DNA of 64,000 nt from Clostridia bacterium (GTDB lineage Bacteria; Bacillota_A; Clostridia; TANB77; CAG-508): assembly GCA_022791475.1 (NCBI GenBank), contig JAAVZD010000001.1:1-64000 (forward strand), written 5' to 3'. The notes under the pieces were generated by a model. It was not told the DNA's origin. It ran no database searches and saw nothing but the letters and a program-made list of their open reading frames with translations. The translations under genes and the position numbers were made by a program. Shown here one piece after another: positions 35,591-43,693 of this stretch (position 1 is the first letter of the stretch; each line of letters starts with the position of its first letter).

Positions 35591-35629
35591 TAAATGAAGA
35601 ACTAGAAATTCTAGTTCTTCATTTATTTA
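35591..35629. terminator. Bidirectional terminator
   Basis: AAATGAAGAACTAGAA pairs with TTCTAGTTCTTCATTT between convergent genes. Confidence 0.85.
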
Positions 35630-35631
35630 TT

Positions 35632-35955
35632 TTATTGCCAATATTCTTCCCATTTAAGAACATTGCGTATTGCAAGAAAGGCTTCATATTGAAAACAATC
35701 AAGACAATCAAAATCATAATCAATATCAATTTTACACTTAGAAAAGTGAATTGAAAATAAAGGAAATTCCAATGTACTAGCTTTTAATGTAAAATCTTCA
35801 GCTATTTCAATTCTGTCATCAGGATTATACATAAAAGGTAAATTAAAGTAGCAAGAAGCAGTAAAATGAGTACCATTTTTCTCAATTCGAATTGTTAAAT
35901 TTTCAGTGTTGATTTTTAATACTTGATTTCTCCAAATATAATCTTCCTCATGCAT
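35632..35955 (-). CDS. Hypothetical protein, 107 aa
   Basis: Unrecognised. Beta-rich, with Cys pairs (CLDC), ILKINTENLTIRIEKNG and FSIHFSKCKIDIDYDFD. The start ATG 35955 is 9 bp downstream of GGAGG; ATG 35961 and 35970 are in frame but too near or overlap the site. The leader ACCTATTAACCTTTTTATA is almost the same as that of the 46331 gene. Confidence 0.6.
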   Translation of the reverse strand: MHEEDYIWRNQVLKINTENLTIRIEKNGTHFTASCYFNLPFMYNPDDRIEIAEDFTLKASTLEFPLFSIHFSKCKIDIDYDFDCLDCFQYEAFLAIRNVLKWEEYWQ

Positions 35956-36081
35956 ACACATATCCTCCATATAATTATAAAAAGGTTAATAGGTACTAAA
36001 ACTTTTACAATTATAATATAGATTACATAAAAATGCAACTAGATATATAAAATAAATACAAAAAACAGTGCAAAAAAATGC

Positions 36082-36110
36082 TTGAAAACAAATAAAAGTA
36101 ATGATATAAT
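36082..36110 (+). promoter_or_regulatory. Sigma-A promoter of pyk
   Basis: TTGAAA (36082-36087), 17 bp spacer, TATAAT (36105-36110), with TGA before the -10. Confidence 0.7.
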
Positions 36111-36156
36111 AACCAAGTTAGAAAGAGAAGAATATAGTAATATAGGAGGAAAATAT

Positions 36157-37602
36157 ATGAGAAAAACAAAAATAGTATGTACAATAGGTCCAGCAACAGA
36201 AAGTGTAGAAATGCTTAAAAACATGATGAAGGCTGGAATGAATGTAGCAAGAATTAACTTTTCACATGGAGGATATGAAGAAAATAAAGAGAAAATAGAA
36301 AACATAAAAAAAGTAAGAGATGAATTAAATTTACCAGTAGCACTTATGTTAGACACAAAAGGACCAGAAATAAGAACAGGAGTATTGGAAACAGGAAACG
36401 AAAAAGTAACAATACATGAAGGAGATATATTTACATTTGTAAATGATGATATAATAGGAAACGAAACAAAAACATCTATAAGCTACAAAAACTTATATGA
36501 AGATGTAAAAGTAGGCAGTAAAATTTTAGTAGATGATGGAGCAATAGAATTTGAAATAAAAGAAATAGCAGGAAAAGATATTATATGTAAGGCCTTAAAT
36601 ACAGCAAAACTAGGCAGTAGAAAAACAGTAAATGTACCAGGTTTAAAACTAAACTTGCCAGCATTATCACAAAAAGACATAACAGACATAACAAATGGAA
36701 TAAAAGCAGAATTTGATTACATAGCAGCATCATTTATAAGAAGAGCTTCAGATGTTAAAGAAATAAGAGATTTATTAAATGCAAATGGTGGGGAAAATAT
36801 AAAAATAATTTCAAAAATAGAAAGTCAAGAAGGAGTAGACAACTTTGAAGAAATATTAGAATTGTCAGATGGAATAATGGTAGCAAGAGGAGACATGGGA
36901 GTAGAAATACCTATGGAACAAGTGCCAATAGTACAAAAACAATTTATAAAAAGATGTACAGAAGTAGGAAAACCAGTAATAACAGCAACACAAATGCTAG
37001 AATCAATGGTATCAAACCCACGTGCAACAAGAGCAGAAGTAAGCGATGTTGCAAATGCAATATTTGACGTAACAGGAGCAATAATGTTATCTGGTGAAAG
37101 TGCAATGGGAAAATATCCAGTAGAATGTGTAAACACAATGACAAAAATAGCAAAAGCAGTAGAGCCAAATATAAGCTATTGGAAAAGAGTAACAAGAAGA
37201 GAAGAAGATCGTTCAAATATAAACTATGAATTTAACCTATGTCACAGCATATCAAATACAGCAAGAGATATGAAGTCAAAAGCAATATTTGCATACACAC
37301 AAACAGGAGATACACCAAGAATGGTAGCAAGTTTTTTACCAGGTTGCCCAATATATGCAGTAACATCAAATAAAAAAACATACGAACAATTAGCCTTAGT
37401 ATGGAACGTAACACCATTATTAATAAAAGGAGATAAAAAACCAAACGACATAATAGAAGAAGGAATTCAGCAAGCAAAACAAAAAGGATATGTACAAACC
37501 GGAGACATAGTAGTAATAGCAGGAGGAGCCTCAATACTATCAACTCACACAGAAAGTAGCGAAGCAATGAATAGAACAATCGGTGGAGTTTTAAAAATAT
37601 AA
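36157..37602 (+). CDS. pyk: Pyruvate kinase
   Basis: Phosphoenolpyruvate + ADP to pyruvate + ATP; 481 aa. KTKIVCTIGPATESVEMLK, VARINFSHGGYEE, MLDTKGPEIRTG, ISKIESQEGVDNFEEIL (catalytic Lys), VARGDMGVEIP, TATQMLESM and the C-terminal allosteric domain ending GGASILSTHTESSEAM. The start is ATG 36157, 6 bp after AGGAGG; upstream in-frame ATG at 36082 overlaps the promoter. It lacks the extra C-terminal PEP-utiliser domain of Bacillus Pyk. Confidence 0.95.
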   Translation: MRKTKIVCTIGPATESVEMLKNMMKAGMNVARINFSHGGYEENKEKIENIKKVRDELNLPVALMLDTKGPEIRTGVLETGNEKVTIHEGDIFTFVNDDIIGNETKTSISYKNLYEDVKVGSKILVDDGAIEFEIKEIAGKDIICKALNTAKLGSRKTVNVPGLKLNLPALSQKDITDITNGIKAEFDYIAASFIRRASDVKEIRDLLNANGGENIKIISKIESQEGVDNFEEILELSDGIMVARGDMGVEIPMEQVPIVQKQFIKRCTEVGKPVITATQMLESMVSNPRATRAEVSDVANAIFDVTGAIMLSGESAMGKYPVECVNTMTKIAKAVEPNISYWKRVTRREEDRSNINYEFNLCHSISNTARDMKSKAIFAYTQTGDTPRMVASFLPGCPIYAVTSNKKTYEQLALVWNVTPLLIKGDKKPNDIIEEGIQQAKQKGYVQTGDIVVIAGGASILSTHTESSEAMNRTIGGVLKI

Positions 37603-37607
37603 TAAAA

Positions 37608-37642
37608 CAAAAAAATTCAGTTTTGAAAACTGAATTTTTTTG
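37608..37642. terminator. Bidirectional terminator
   Basis: AAAAAAATTCAGTTTT pairs with AAAACTGAATTTTTTT. Confidence 0.85.
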
Positions 37643-37652
37643 TTCTTTTATA

Positions 37653-37919
37653 TTAAAATCCTAAAAGTCCTAATAAAAAAGTAGCTATTTTAGTAGTCAG
37701 CCAAAAGAACCCATAAACGATAAAACCTAAAGAAATAATTACAGCACCTCCAATTAGTAAAAAAAGTGAAATACCTAAAATAAAATCAAAGAAAGATGAT
37801 ATTGTAGTTAGCTTCAATTTTTTGAATAAAAGAGATAGAAGCCAAGCTACTAATGCCACAAGGCCTATTAAAGATAAACCCACAATCCAACAAACAGTGC
37901 TATAAATATCAATACTCAT
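37653..37919 (-). CDS. Small membrane protein, 88 aa
   Basis: Unrecognised. Two or three helices (VCWIVGLSLIGLVALVAWLLSLL-like and LFLLIGGAVIISLGFIVYGFF). The ATG is preceded by AAAGGAGG. The promoter (37992-38020) shares its 15-base spacer core with that of the 39840 gene. Confidence 0.65.
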   Translation of the reverse strand: MSIDIYSTVCWIVGLSLIGLVALVAWLLSLLFKKLKLTTISSFFDFILGISLFLLIGGAVIISLGFIVYGFFWLTTKIATFLLGLLGF

Positions 37920-37991
37920 AAGAAACCTCCTTTATGAAAAGAATGTAAAAATAGTGAATTTTTACATAGTTTAATAAGTTACATTACACGA

Positions 37992-38020
37992 ATTATATAA
38001 TGAATTAACATAAAACTCAA
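37992..38020 (-). promoter_or_regulatory. Sigma-A promoter, shared-spacer type
   Basis: On the - strand TTGAGT, 17 bp spacer TTTATGTTAATTCATTA, TATAAT, then TCGTGTAA. Compare 40093-40121. Confidence 0.7.
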
Positions 38021-38111
38021 TAAAATTAAAATATATTTAAAAAAACTCTTTCAAATTACTAAGAAATGTTATAAAATAGAGGAAATTGTTTAGATAGAGG
38101 AAAGGGAAAAT

Positions 38112-39794
38112 ATGAATAAGAAGTGGGAATGTTACGAAGTAGATGAAAACAAAGTAGAAAATTTAGCTAGAAAATATAGTTTGAGTAAGTTGTTAGCTAG
38201 AATACTAGTTAATAGAAATATTGTAGAAGATGAAAAAATAAATATATTCTTAAACCCAACTAGAAGGGATTTTTATAATCCATTTTTAATGCCAGACATG
38301 GAAAAGGCAGTGGCTAGAATAATAGAAGCGATAGAGACGCATGAAAAAATAATGATTTTTGGAGATTATGATGTTGATGGTATTACTAGTATAACTGTAT
38401 TAAAAAAGTTTTTATTAGATAGAGGTGCATATGTTTCTGAATATATTCCTAATAGATTACATGAAGGATATGGACTAAATAAGGAAGCCATAAAACACAT
38501 AGTAGATGAGAAATATACACTTATGATTACTGTTGACTGTGGGATTTCAGGAATAGAAGAAATTGACTATGCAAATTCTTTAGGAATTGAAACAATAGTA
38601 ACAGACCACCACGAAACAGGAGATATTCTGCCAAATGCAGTTGCTGTAGTCGATTGCAAGAGAAAAGATAACAAATATCCTTTCAATCAATTAGCAGGTG
38701 TTGGGGTTGTATTTAAACTTATACAAGCAATATCTCAAAAAATGAATTTAGAAGAAAAAGAATATCTTAAATATTTAGATATAGTATGTGTTGGAACAAT
38801 TTCCGACATTGTACCATTAGTAGACGAAAATAGAGTTATTACAAAATTAGGCTTAAAATTAGTAGAAGTTACAAAAAATATAGGATTAAAAACTTTAATA
38901 GAATTATCAGGCTATAAAAAAATAGATTCAAGTACAATATCCTTTGGAATAGCACCACGAATAAATGCATGTGGAAGAATGGGACATGCCAAAGAAGCTC
39001 TAAAATTATTTTTAACTGAAAATCCACAAGAAGCACGAGAAATAGCTTTAAAATTAAATGAGTATAATGCCAAGAGGCAAGAAATAGAAAAAAGAATTTT
39101 TGACGAAGCAGTAGAACAAATTGAGCAAAATAATAATGATGAAGTAATAGTATTAGGAAAAGAAAATTGGCATCATGGCGTAATAGGAATAGTTTCTTCA
39201 AAAATAACAGATTTATATTTTAAACCAAGTATATTAATATGTTTTGAAGAAGAAATGGGAAAAGGCTCTGGCAGAAGCATACCAGGTTTTGATTTATATG
39301 AGGCATTACGAGAATGTGACACAAATATAAATAGATTTGGTGGTCATTCTATGGCAATAGGAATTACAGTTGAAAAAGAAAAGTTTGAAGATTTTAAAAA
39401 AGATTTTATAAAATATGTACAGGGTAGCAATATTAATGATATAATACCAATTATAAATATAGATGAAGAAGTTTCTTTAAAAGATATAAGTGTAAGAAAT
39501 GTAGCAGAGCTAAAATTATTAGAACCATTTGGGGAAGCAAATAAAACACCACTATTCTTATTAAGAAACCTAAAAATACATTCAATAAGAGCATTATCAG
39601 AAGGAAAGCACCTAAAGCTAGCTTTAAAAGATGATAATTACTGGATAGATGCAATAGGCTTTAACTTAGGGCATTTATCAGAAGAATATAGAATAGGAGA
39701 TAAAGTAGATATAGTTGGAACTTTGGAAATAAATCAGTATAATGGTAGGGAGAGTATACAAATTAATATGAAGGATATAAGGAAATCATATTAA
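38112..39794 (+). CDS. recJ: Single-stranded-DNA-specific exonuclease RecJ
   Basis: 560 aa, 5'-3' exonuclease of the DHH family in recombination and mismatch repair. Motif I MIFGDYDVDGITS, motif II VDCGISGIEE, motif III VTDHHETGD, then FGIAPRINACGRMGHAKEAL, the DHHA1 GKGSGRSIPGFDLYEAL and GGHSMAIGI, and the OB end. Start ATG 38112 behind AGGAAAGGG. Confidence 0.95.
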   Translation: MNKKWECYEVDENKVENLARKYSLSKLLARILVNRNIVEDEKINIFLNPTRRDFYNPFLMPDMEKAVARIIEAIETHEKIMIFGDYDVDGITSITVLKKFLLDRGAYVSEYIPNRLHEGYGLNKEAIKHIVDEKYTLMITVDCGISGIEEIDYANSLGIETIVTDHHETGDILPNAVAVVDCKRKDNKYPFNQLAGVGVVFKLIQAISQKMNLEEKEYLKYLDIVCVGTISDIVPLVDENRVITKLGLKLVEVTKNIGLKTLIELSGYKKIDSSTISFGIAPRINACGRMGHAKEALKLFLTENPQEAREIALKLNEYNAKRQEIEKRIFDEAVEQIEQNNNDEVIVLGKENWHHGVIGIVSSKITDLYFKPSILICFEEEMGKGSGRSIPGFDLYEALRECDTNINRFGGHSMAIGITVEKEKFEDFKKDFIKYVQGSNINDIIPIINIDEEVSLKDISVRNVAELKLLEPFGEANKTPLFLLRNLKIHSIRALSEGKHLKLALKDDNYWIDAIGFNLGHLSEEYRIGDKVDIVGTLEINQYNGRESIQINMKDIRKSY

Positions 39795-39796
39795 AA

Positions 39797-39832
39797 AAAT
39801 CAGATATGCTGTTAAAAGCATATCTGATTAGA
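39797..39832. terminator. Bidirectional terminator
   Basis: AAATCAGATATGCT pairs with AGCATATCTGATT. Confidence 0.8.
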
Positions 39833-39839
39833 AATATTT

Positions 39840-40046
39840 TTATAAAATTGTACTTAAAATCATAATTGCCATAAAGATTAAGAAAACTCCATAGGAAAAT
39901 GGCTCAGTTACTGTGGCAGGAATTGTGTTAAACCAATATCTGGTTAAAATAATACCTTCTTCTTTGTAATTTTTCCAAGCCATCCGCAGGAAAATGCCAG
40001 CAATTACAGTGATTGCTACAAAAACAATAATAATGAAAATTTTCAT
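39840..40046 (-). CDS. Small membrane protein, 68 aa
   Basis: Unrecognised. Two helices (IFIIIVFVAITVIAGIFL and FSYGVFLIFMAIMILSTIL). In-frame CGG at codon 21 (39986-39984) is followed by A. Read as Arg it gives 68 aa with two helices; a +1 shift would give a 33-residue peptide ending GWLGKITKKKVLF. The longer reading looks better but cannot be proven. Confidence 0.6.
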   Translation of the reverse strand: MKIFIIIVFVAITVIAGIFLRMAWKNYKEEGIILTRYWFNTIPATVTEPFSYGVFLIFMAIMILSTIL

Positions 40047-40092
40047 ATATTATCTCCTTTCATAAAGAAAAACAAACTTTAGTTACAAACGA

Positions 40093-40121
40093 ATTATACT
40101 ATGAATTAACATAAAAGTCAA
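40093..40121 (-). promoter_or_regulatory. Sigma-A promoter, shared-spacer type
   Basis: On the - strand TTGACT, 17 bp spacer TTTATGTTAATTCATAG, TATAAT, then TCGTTTGTAAC. Spacer and downstream bases match 37992-38020. Confidence 0.7.
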
Positions 40122-40138
40122 GAAAGGAAGTGAAAAAA

Positions 40139-42340
40139 ATGCAAGAAGCAAATAAAACAATAACAATAGAAGAAATAATAAATAAAATGAAAAAGAATAA
40201 TAAGAAATCAGATAGCAAAATAATACAAAAAGCCTATAATTTTGCTGTAGAAAAACATGGCGAGCAATTGAGAAAATCAGGTGAACCATATATAATTCAT
40301 CCAATGCAAGTAGCAAATATTTTAGCTGAATTAGGTTTAGACGATAGCACAGTTTGTGCAGCTTTACTTCATGATGTGGTAGAAGATACAGAGGTTACAC
40401 ATGAAGATTTAATAAGAGAGTTTAGTTTAGAAATTGCAGAAATGGTAGATGGAGTTACAAAACTTAGCAAATTAAACTGTGAATCAGTAGAAGAAGAACA
40501 AGTTGAGAATTATAGAAAAATGTTTCTAGCAATGGGGAAAGATATACGTGTAATTATGATAAAATTAGCAGATAGACTTCATAATATGAGAACACTAAAA
40601 TTCTTATCAAGAGATAGACAAATAGCAAATGCAAGAGAAACAATGGACTTATATGCACCACTTGCAAATAGGCTTGGTATATATTCATTAAAATGGGAAT
40701 TAGAAGATTTAGCTTTTAAATATTTATATCCAGAGGATTACCGAGAAATAGTAGAAGGAATAGATAGAAAAAGAGAAGAAAGATTAAATTTCATAGATAA
40801 AATAGAAGAGGAAATAAAAAAAGAACTTAAAGCACAAAAAATAGATGCAGAGATAACAGGTAGAGCAAAACACTTATATAGTATATATAGAAAAATGAAA
40901 AGAGATAATATTACTATAGACCAAATATATGACTTATTTGCTCTAAGAATAATAGTAAACTCAGTAAAAGACTGTTATGCAGCATTAGGAGTAGCGCACG
41001 ACCTATATAACCCAATGCCAGGAAGGTTTAAAGACTATATAGCGGTGCCAAAGCCAAACATGTACCAATCATTACATACGACGCTAATAGGAGAAAAAGG
41101 AACACCATTTGAAGTTCAAATACGTACTTGGGACATGCATAGAATAGCAGAATATGGTATAGCAGCACACTGGGCATATAAAGAAGCAAGTTTTTCAAAA
41201 GGAAAAAAAGCAAATGTACAAGTAACAGAAGATAAACTAGCATGGCTTCGTGAAACATTAGAGTGGCAAAAGGATATAGCAGATCCACAAGAATTCTTAA
41301 ATACATTAAAAACAGAATTATTTGAAGATGAGGTATATGTATTTACACCAAAAGGAGATATAAAAGTACTTCCAAATGGAAGCACACCAATAGATTATGC
41401 ATATAGTATACATGCAGAAATAGGTCATCATATGACAGGTTGCAAAATAAACAGTAAAATGATGCCAATAATAACAAAATTAAGAAATGGTGATATAGTA
41501 GAAATAGTAACATCAGATAAAGCAAAAGGACCAAGTAGAGACTGGTTAAAATTTATACAAAGTTCAACAGCAAAGAATAAGATACAAGCATGGTTTAAGA
41601 AAAATCAAAGAGAAGAAAACATAGAAAAAGGAAAAGATCTAATAGAAAAAGAAATAAAAAGAATAGGAATGGATTATAGTGAACTATTCAAAACAGAATT
41701 TGTACAAGGAGCATTAAACAGATATAAATTTACTACAACAGAAGATATGTATGCAGCAGTAGGATTTGGAGCAATATCATCAGGAAAAGTAATAGCAAGA
41801 ATATTAGAAGAATACAGAAAAGTTCATAAAGAAGAAAATGTAGAAGAAAAAATAGAAGAATTAGCTAAAAAGCAAAACAAAGCAAATACATCAAAAACAG
41901 GAATAGTAGTAGAAGGAATAGATAACTGCTTAGTAAAACTATCAAAATGCTGTAATCCAGTACCAGGAGATAATATAGTAGGTTATATAACAAGAGGAAG
42001 AGGAGTATCAGTACACAGAGCAGACTGTAAAAACTTAAAAGACCTATTCTTAGATGAACAAAATAGAATGATAGATGTATACTGGCTAAGCGAAAAAGCA
42101 GCAGCATATAATGTAGATATAGAAATATTTGCAAATGATAGAACAGGATTACTTGCCGATATAATTTCACAAATAGGAACAACAAAAACAAAACTAATAG
42201 CAGTAGCATCAAGAGCTAATAAAGAAAGAATAGCAATAACAGAAATAACATTAGAAGTAGAAAATTTAGAAGAATTAAATAATGTGCTTAAGGTTATAAG
42301 GAAAGTTGATAGCGTATATGAAGTTAAGCGTAAGAAATAA
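40139..42340 (+). CDS. relA: Bifunctional (p)ppGpp synthetase/hydrolase
   Basis: 733 aa, the long Rel of Firmicutes. HD hydrolase (AALLHDVVEDTEVTHEDL, KLADRLHNMRTL), synthetase (LYSIYRKMKRD, PNMYQSLHTTLIG, FEVQIRTWDMHRIAEYG), TGS (VYVFTPKGDIKVLPNGSTP), the CC domain (KLSKCCNPVPGD) and a C-terminal ACT domain. Start ATG 40139 behind AAGGAAGTG; the GTG at 40130 is part of that site. Followed by an MBL hydrolase, a common arrangement in Clostridia. Confidence 0.95.
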   Translation: MQEANKTITIEEIINKMKKNNKKSDSKIIQKAYNFAVEKHGEQLRKSGEPYIIHPMQVANILAELGLDDSTVCAALLHDVVEDTEVTHEDLIREFSLEIAEMVDGVTKLSKLNCESVEEEQVENYRKMFLAMGKDIRVIMIKLADRLHNMRTLKFLSRDRQIANARETMDLYAPLANRLGIYSLKWELEDLAFKYLYPEDYREIVEGIDRKREERLNFIDKIEEEIKKELKAQKIDAEITGRAKHLYSIYRKMKRDNITIDQIYDLFALRIIVNSVKDCYAALGVAHDLYNPMPGRFKDYIAVPKPNMYQSLHTTLIGEKGTPFEVQIRTWDMHRIAEYGIAAHWAYKEASFSKGKKANVQVTEDKLAWLRETLEWQKDIADPQEFLNTLKTELFEDEVYVFTPKGDIKVLPNGSTPIDYAYSIHAEIGHHMTGCKINSKMMPIITKLRNGDIVEIVTSDKAKGPSRDWLKFIQSSTAKNKIQAWFKKNQREENIEKGKDLIEKEIKRIGMDYSELFKTEFVQGALNRYKFTTTEDMYAAVGFGAISSGKVIARILEEYRKVHKEENVEEKIEELAKKQNKANTSKTGIVVEGIDNCLVKLSKCCNPVPGDNIVGYITRGRGVSVHRADCKNLKDLFLDEQNRMIDVYWLSEKAAAYNVDIEIFANDRTGLLADIISQIGTTKTKLIAVASRANKERIAITEITLEVENLEELNNVLKVIRKVDSVYEVKRKK

Positions 42341-42385
42341 TCCCATTTGGGACGTTTCCAAATGGGGTATCTGTCCCTTTTGGGA
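42341..42385. repeat. GGGACGTTTCC inverted repeat
   Basis: TCCCATTTGGGACGTTTCC-AAATGGGG-TATCTGTCCCTTTTGGGA. It is nearly identical to 63131-63177 and placed just behind a stop codon, like that one. Confidence 0.75.
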
Positions 42386-42522
42386 ATATGGAAAGATATA
42401 TATAAGCATTAACTATTAAACAAAAAATTTTTATAAAGTCAATAATTTTGAGTATTTTTATTAAAGCAGATAAAATTTAATAGAAAATTTTAAAACTTTA
42501 TTAAAGAAAGGAAAAAACACAA

Positions 42523-43173
42523 ATGATATTAAAGAAAATACCAGTAGAAACGGCACTTGGAGAGCCAACAAACTGTTATATAGTAGAAGATGAACAAACA
42601 AAAGAAGCAATGTGTGTAGATCCAGGTGGAGAGTCAGAAAAAATAATAGAAATGTTAGATGCTTTAGGAATAGATAACTTAAAATATATATATTTAACAC
42701 ATTGTCATGGTGACCATTTTGGAGGAATATTAAAATTAAAAGAACAAAAAGCTGGAAAAGTTTTAATACATAGATATGACAGTGAAGGTTTATATAATAT
42801 AGGAATAAGTTTAACCTATTATATAGGAATGGAAGATATCACACTAGAAGCGGATTCTAGAGTAGATGAAGGAGACTTAATACATGTAGGAAACATAGAA
42901 TTTAAAGTAATACACACTCCAGGACATACAAAGGGTGGAACTTGCTTATACTGTGAAAAAGAAAAATTATTATTTTCAGGAGATACACTATTTAGAGGAA
43001 CATGGGGAAGAACAGACCTTCCAACCAGCAATTTTTCAGACATAATAAATTCAATAACAAACAAACTAGCAATTCTGCCAGACGATACAATAGTATACCC
43101 AGGACATGGAAGAACAACTAGAATAAAAGAAGAAGAACCAATATATCTAAGCCTAAGACCAAGACTAGATTAA
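42523..43173 (+). CDS. MBL-fold metallo-hydrolase (glyoxalase II-like)
   Basis: 216 aa. The metal site THCHGDHFGG (HxHxDH), HTPGHTKGGTCLY, FSGDTLFRGTWGRTDLP and YPGHGRTTRIKEE. Probably a thioester hydrolase; substrate not determined. A TATA-like promoter is not obvious, and a repeat separates it from relA. Start behind GAAAGGAAA. Confidence 0.9.
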   Translation: MILKKIPVETALGEPTNCYIVEDEQTKEAMCVDPGGESEKIIEMLDALGIDNLKYIYLTHCHGDHFGGILKLKEQKAGKVLIHRYDSEGLYNIGISLTYYIGMEDITLEADSRVDEGDLIHVGNIEFKVIHTPGHTKGGTCLYCEKEKLLFSGDTLFRGTWGRTDLPTSNFSDIINSITNKLAILPDDTIVYPGHGRTTRIKEEEPIYLSLRPRLD

Positions 43174-43190
43174 AAAATTATGTAAAACAC

Positions 43191-43219
43191 TTGAAAAAGT
43201 ATATTCTATATGATATTAT
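43191..43219 (+). promoter_or_regulatory. Sigma-A promoter of the 43264 gene
   Basis: TTGAAA (43191-43196), 17 bp spacer, TATTAT (43214-43219), with TGA before the -10. Confidence 0.65.
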
Positions 43220-43263
43220 ATTACAGCAACTAAAAATTTTGTTTCATTGCAAGGAGGAAAGAC

Positions 43264-43488
43264 ATGATAAAAGTGGACAACAGATTTTATGAGGAAGGTT
43301 GTACAATGGATGGAAAAGGCAATCGGGTAATGCTTAAAAAAGACGGAAACACATGTATTGAGATGACATTTAATGGAAAAAATGTTAAATTAAGAAATAT
43401 GGATGGTAAAGTCAAAATAATAGAATTTTCCAAAATTTGTGAAATTACTATTGGATATCAACTTCCGGCAGTATTTTTTAAAGATTAA
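43264..43488 (+). CDS. Hypothetical protein, 74 aa
   Basis: Unrecognised small beta-rich protein: KVDNRFYEEGCTMDGKGNRV, then LKKDGNTCIEMTFNGK. The R is CGG (43324-43326, followed by G); a +1 shift there would reach TAA one codon later, so CGG must be sense here. It has its own promoter, AAGGAGG site and terminator. Confidence 0.65.
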   Translation: MIKVDNRFYEEGCTMDGKGNRVMLKKDGNTCIEMTFNGKNVKLRNMDGKVKIIEFSKICEITIGYQLPAVFFKD

Positions 43489-43503
43489 ACTTGCAACAAA
43501 GAA

Positions 43504-43535
43504 AAAGGGGAATAGATAAATAACTATTCCCCTAA
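43504..43535 (+). terminator. Terminator-like hairpin
   Basis: GGGGAATAG pairs with CTATTCCCC, flanked by A/T but without long T run. Confidence 0.7.
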
Positions 43536-43599
43536 ATAATTAAAAAACAATAAAATATAATATTAGAAATAAATAATAAAGATATCAAAGCAAGACGTT

Positions 43600-43692
43600 G
43601 GAGAACGGGTCGCCGAAGGCTGCGACCCCTACAATAAATTGATTAAATGTGAATAGTAAATAGTACACGCTTTGCGTGAAGGAGGAAAAAGA
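43600..43692 (+). repeat. Half GC-rich repeat and RBS-carrying leader repeat before hisS
   Basis: 43607-43633 is the right half GGGTCGCCGAAGGCTGCGAC-CCCTACA. Then GTGAATAGTAAATAGTACACGC and TTTGCGTGAAGGAGGAAAAAG match the clpP leader at 13320-13358. Confidence 0.75.
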
Positions 43693-43693
43693 G

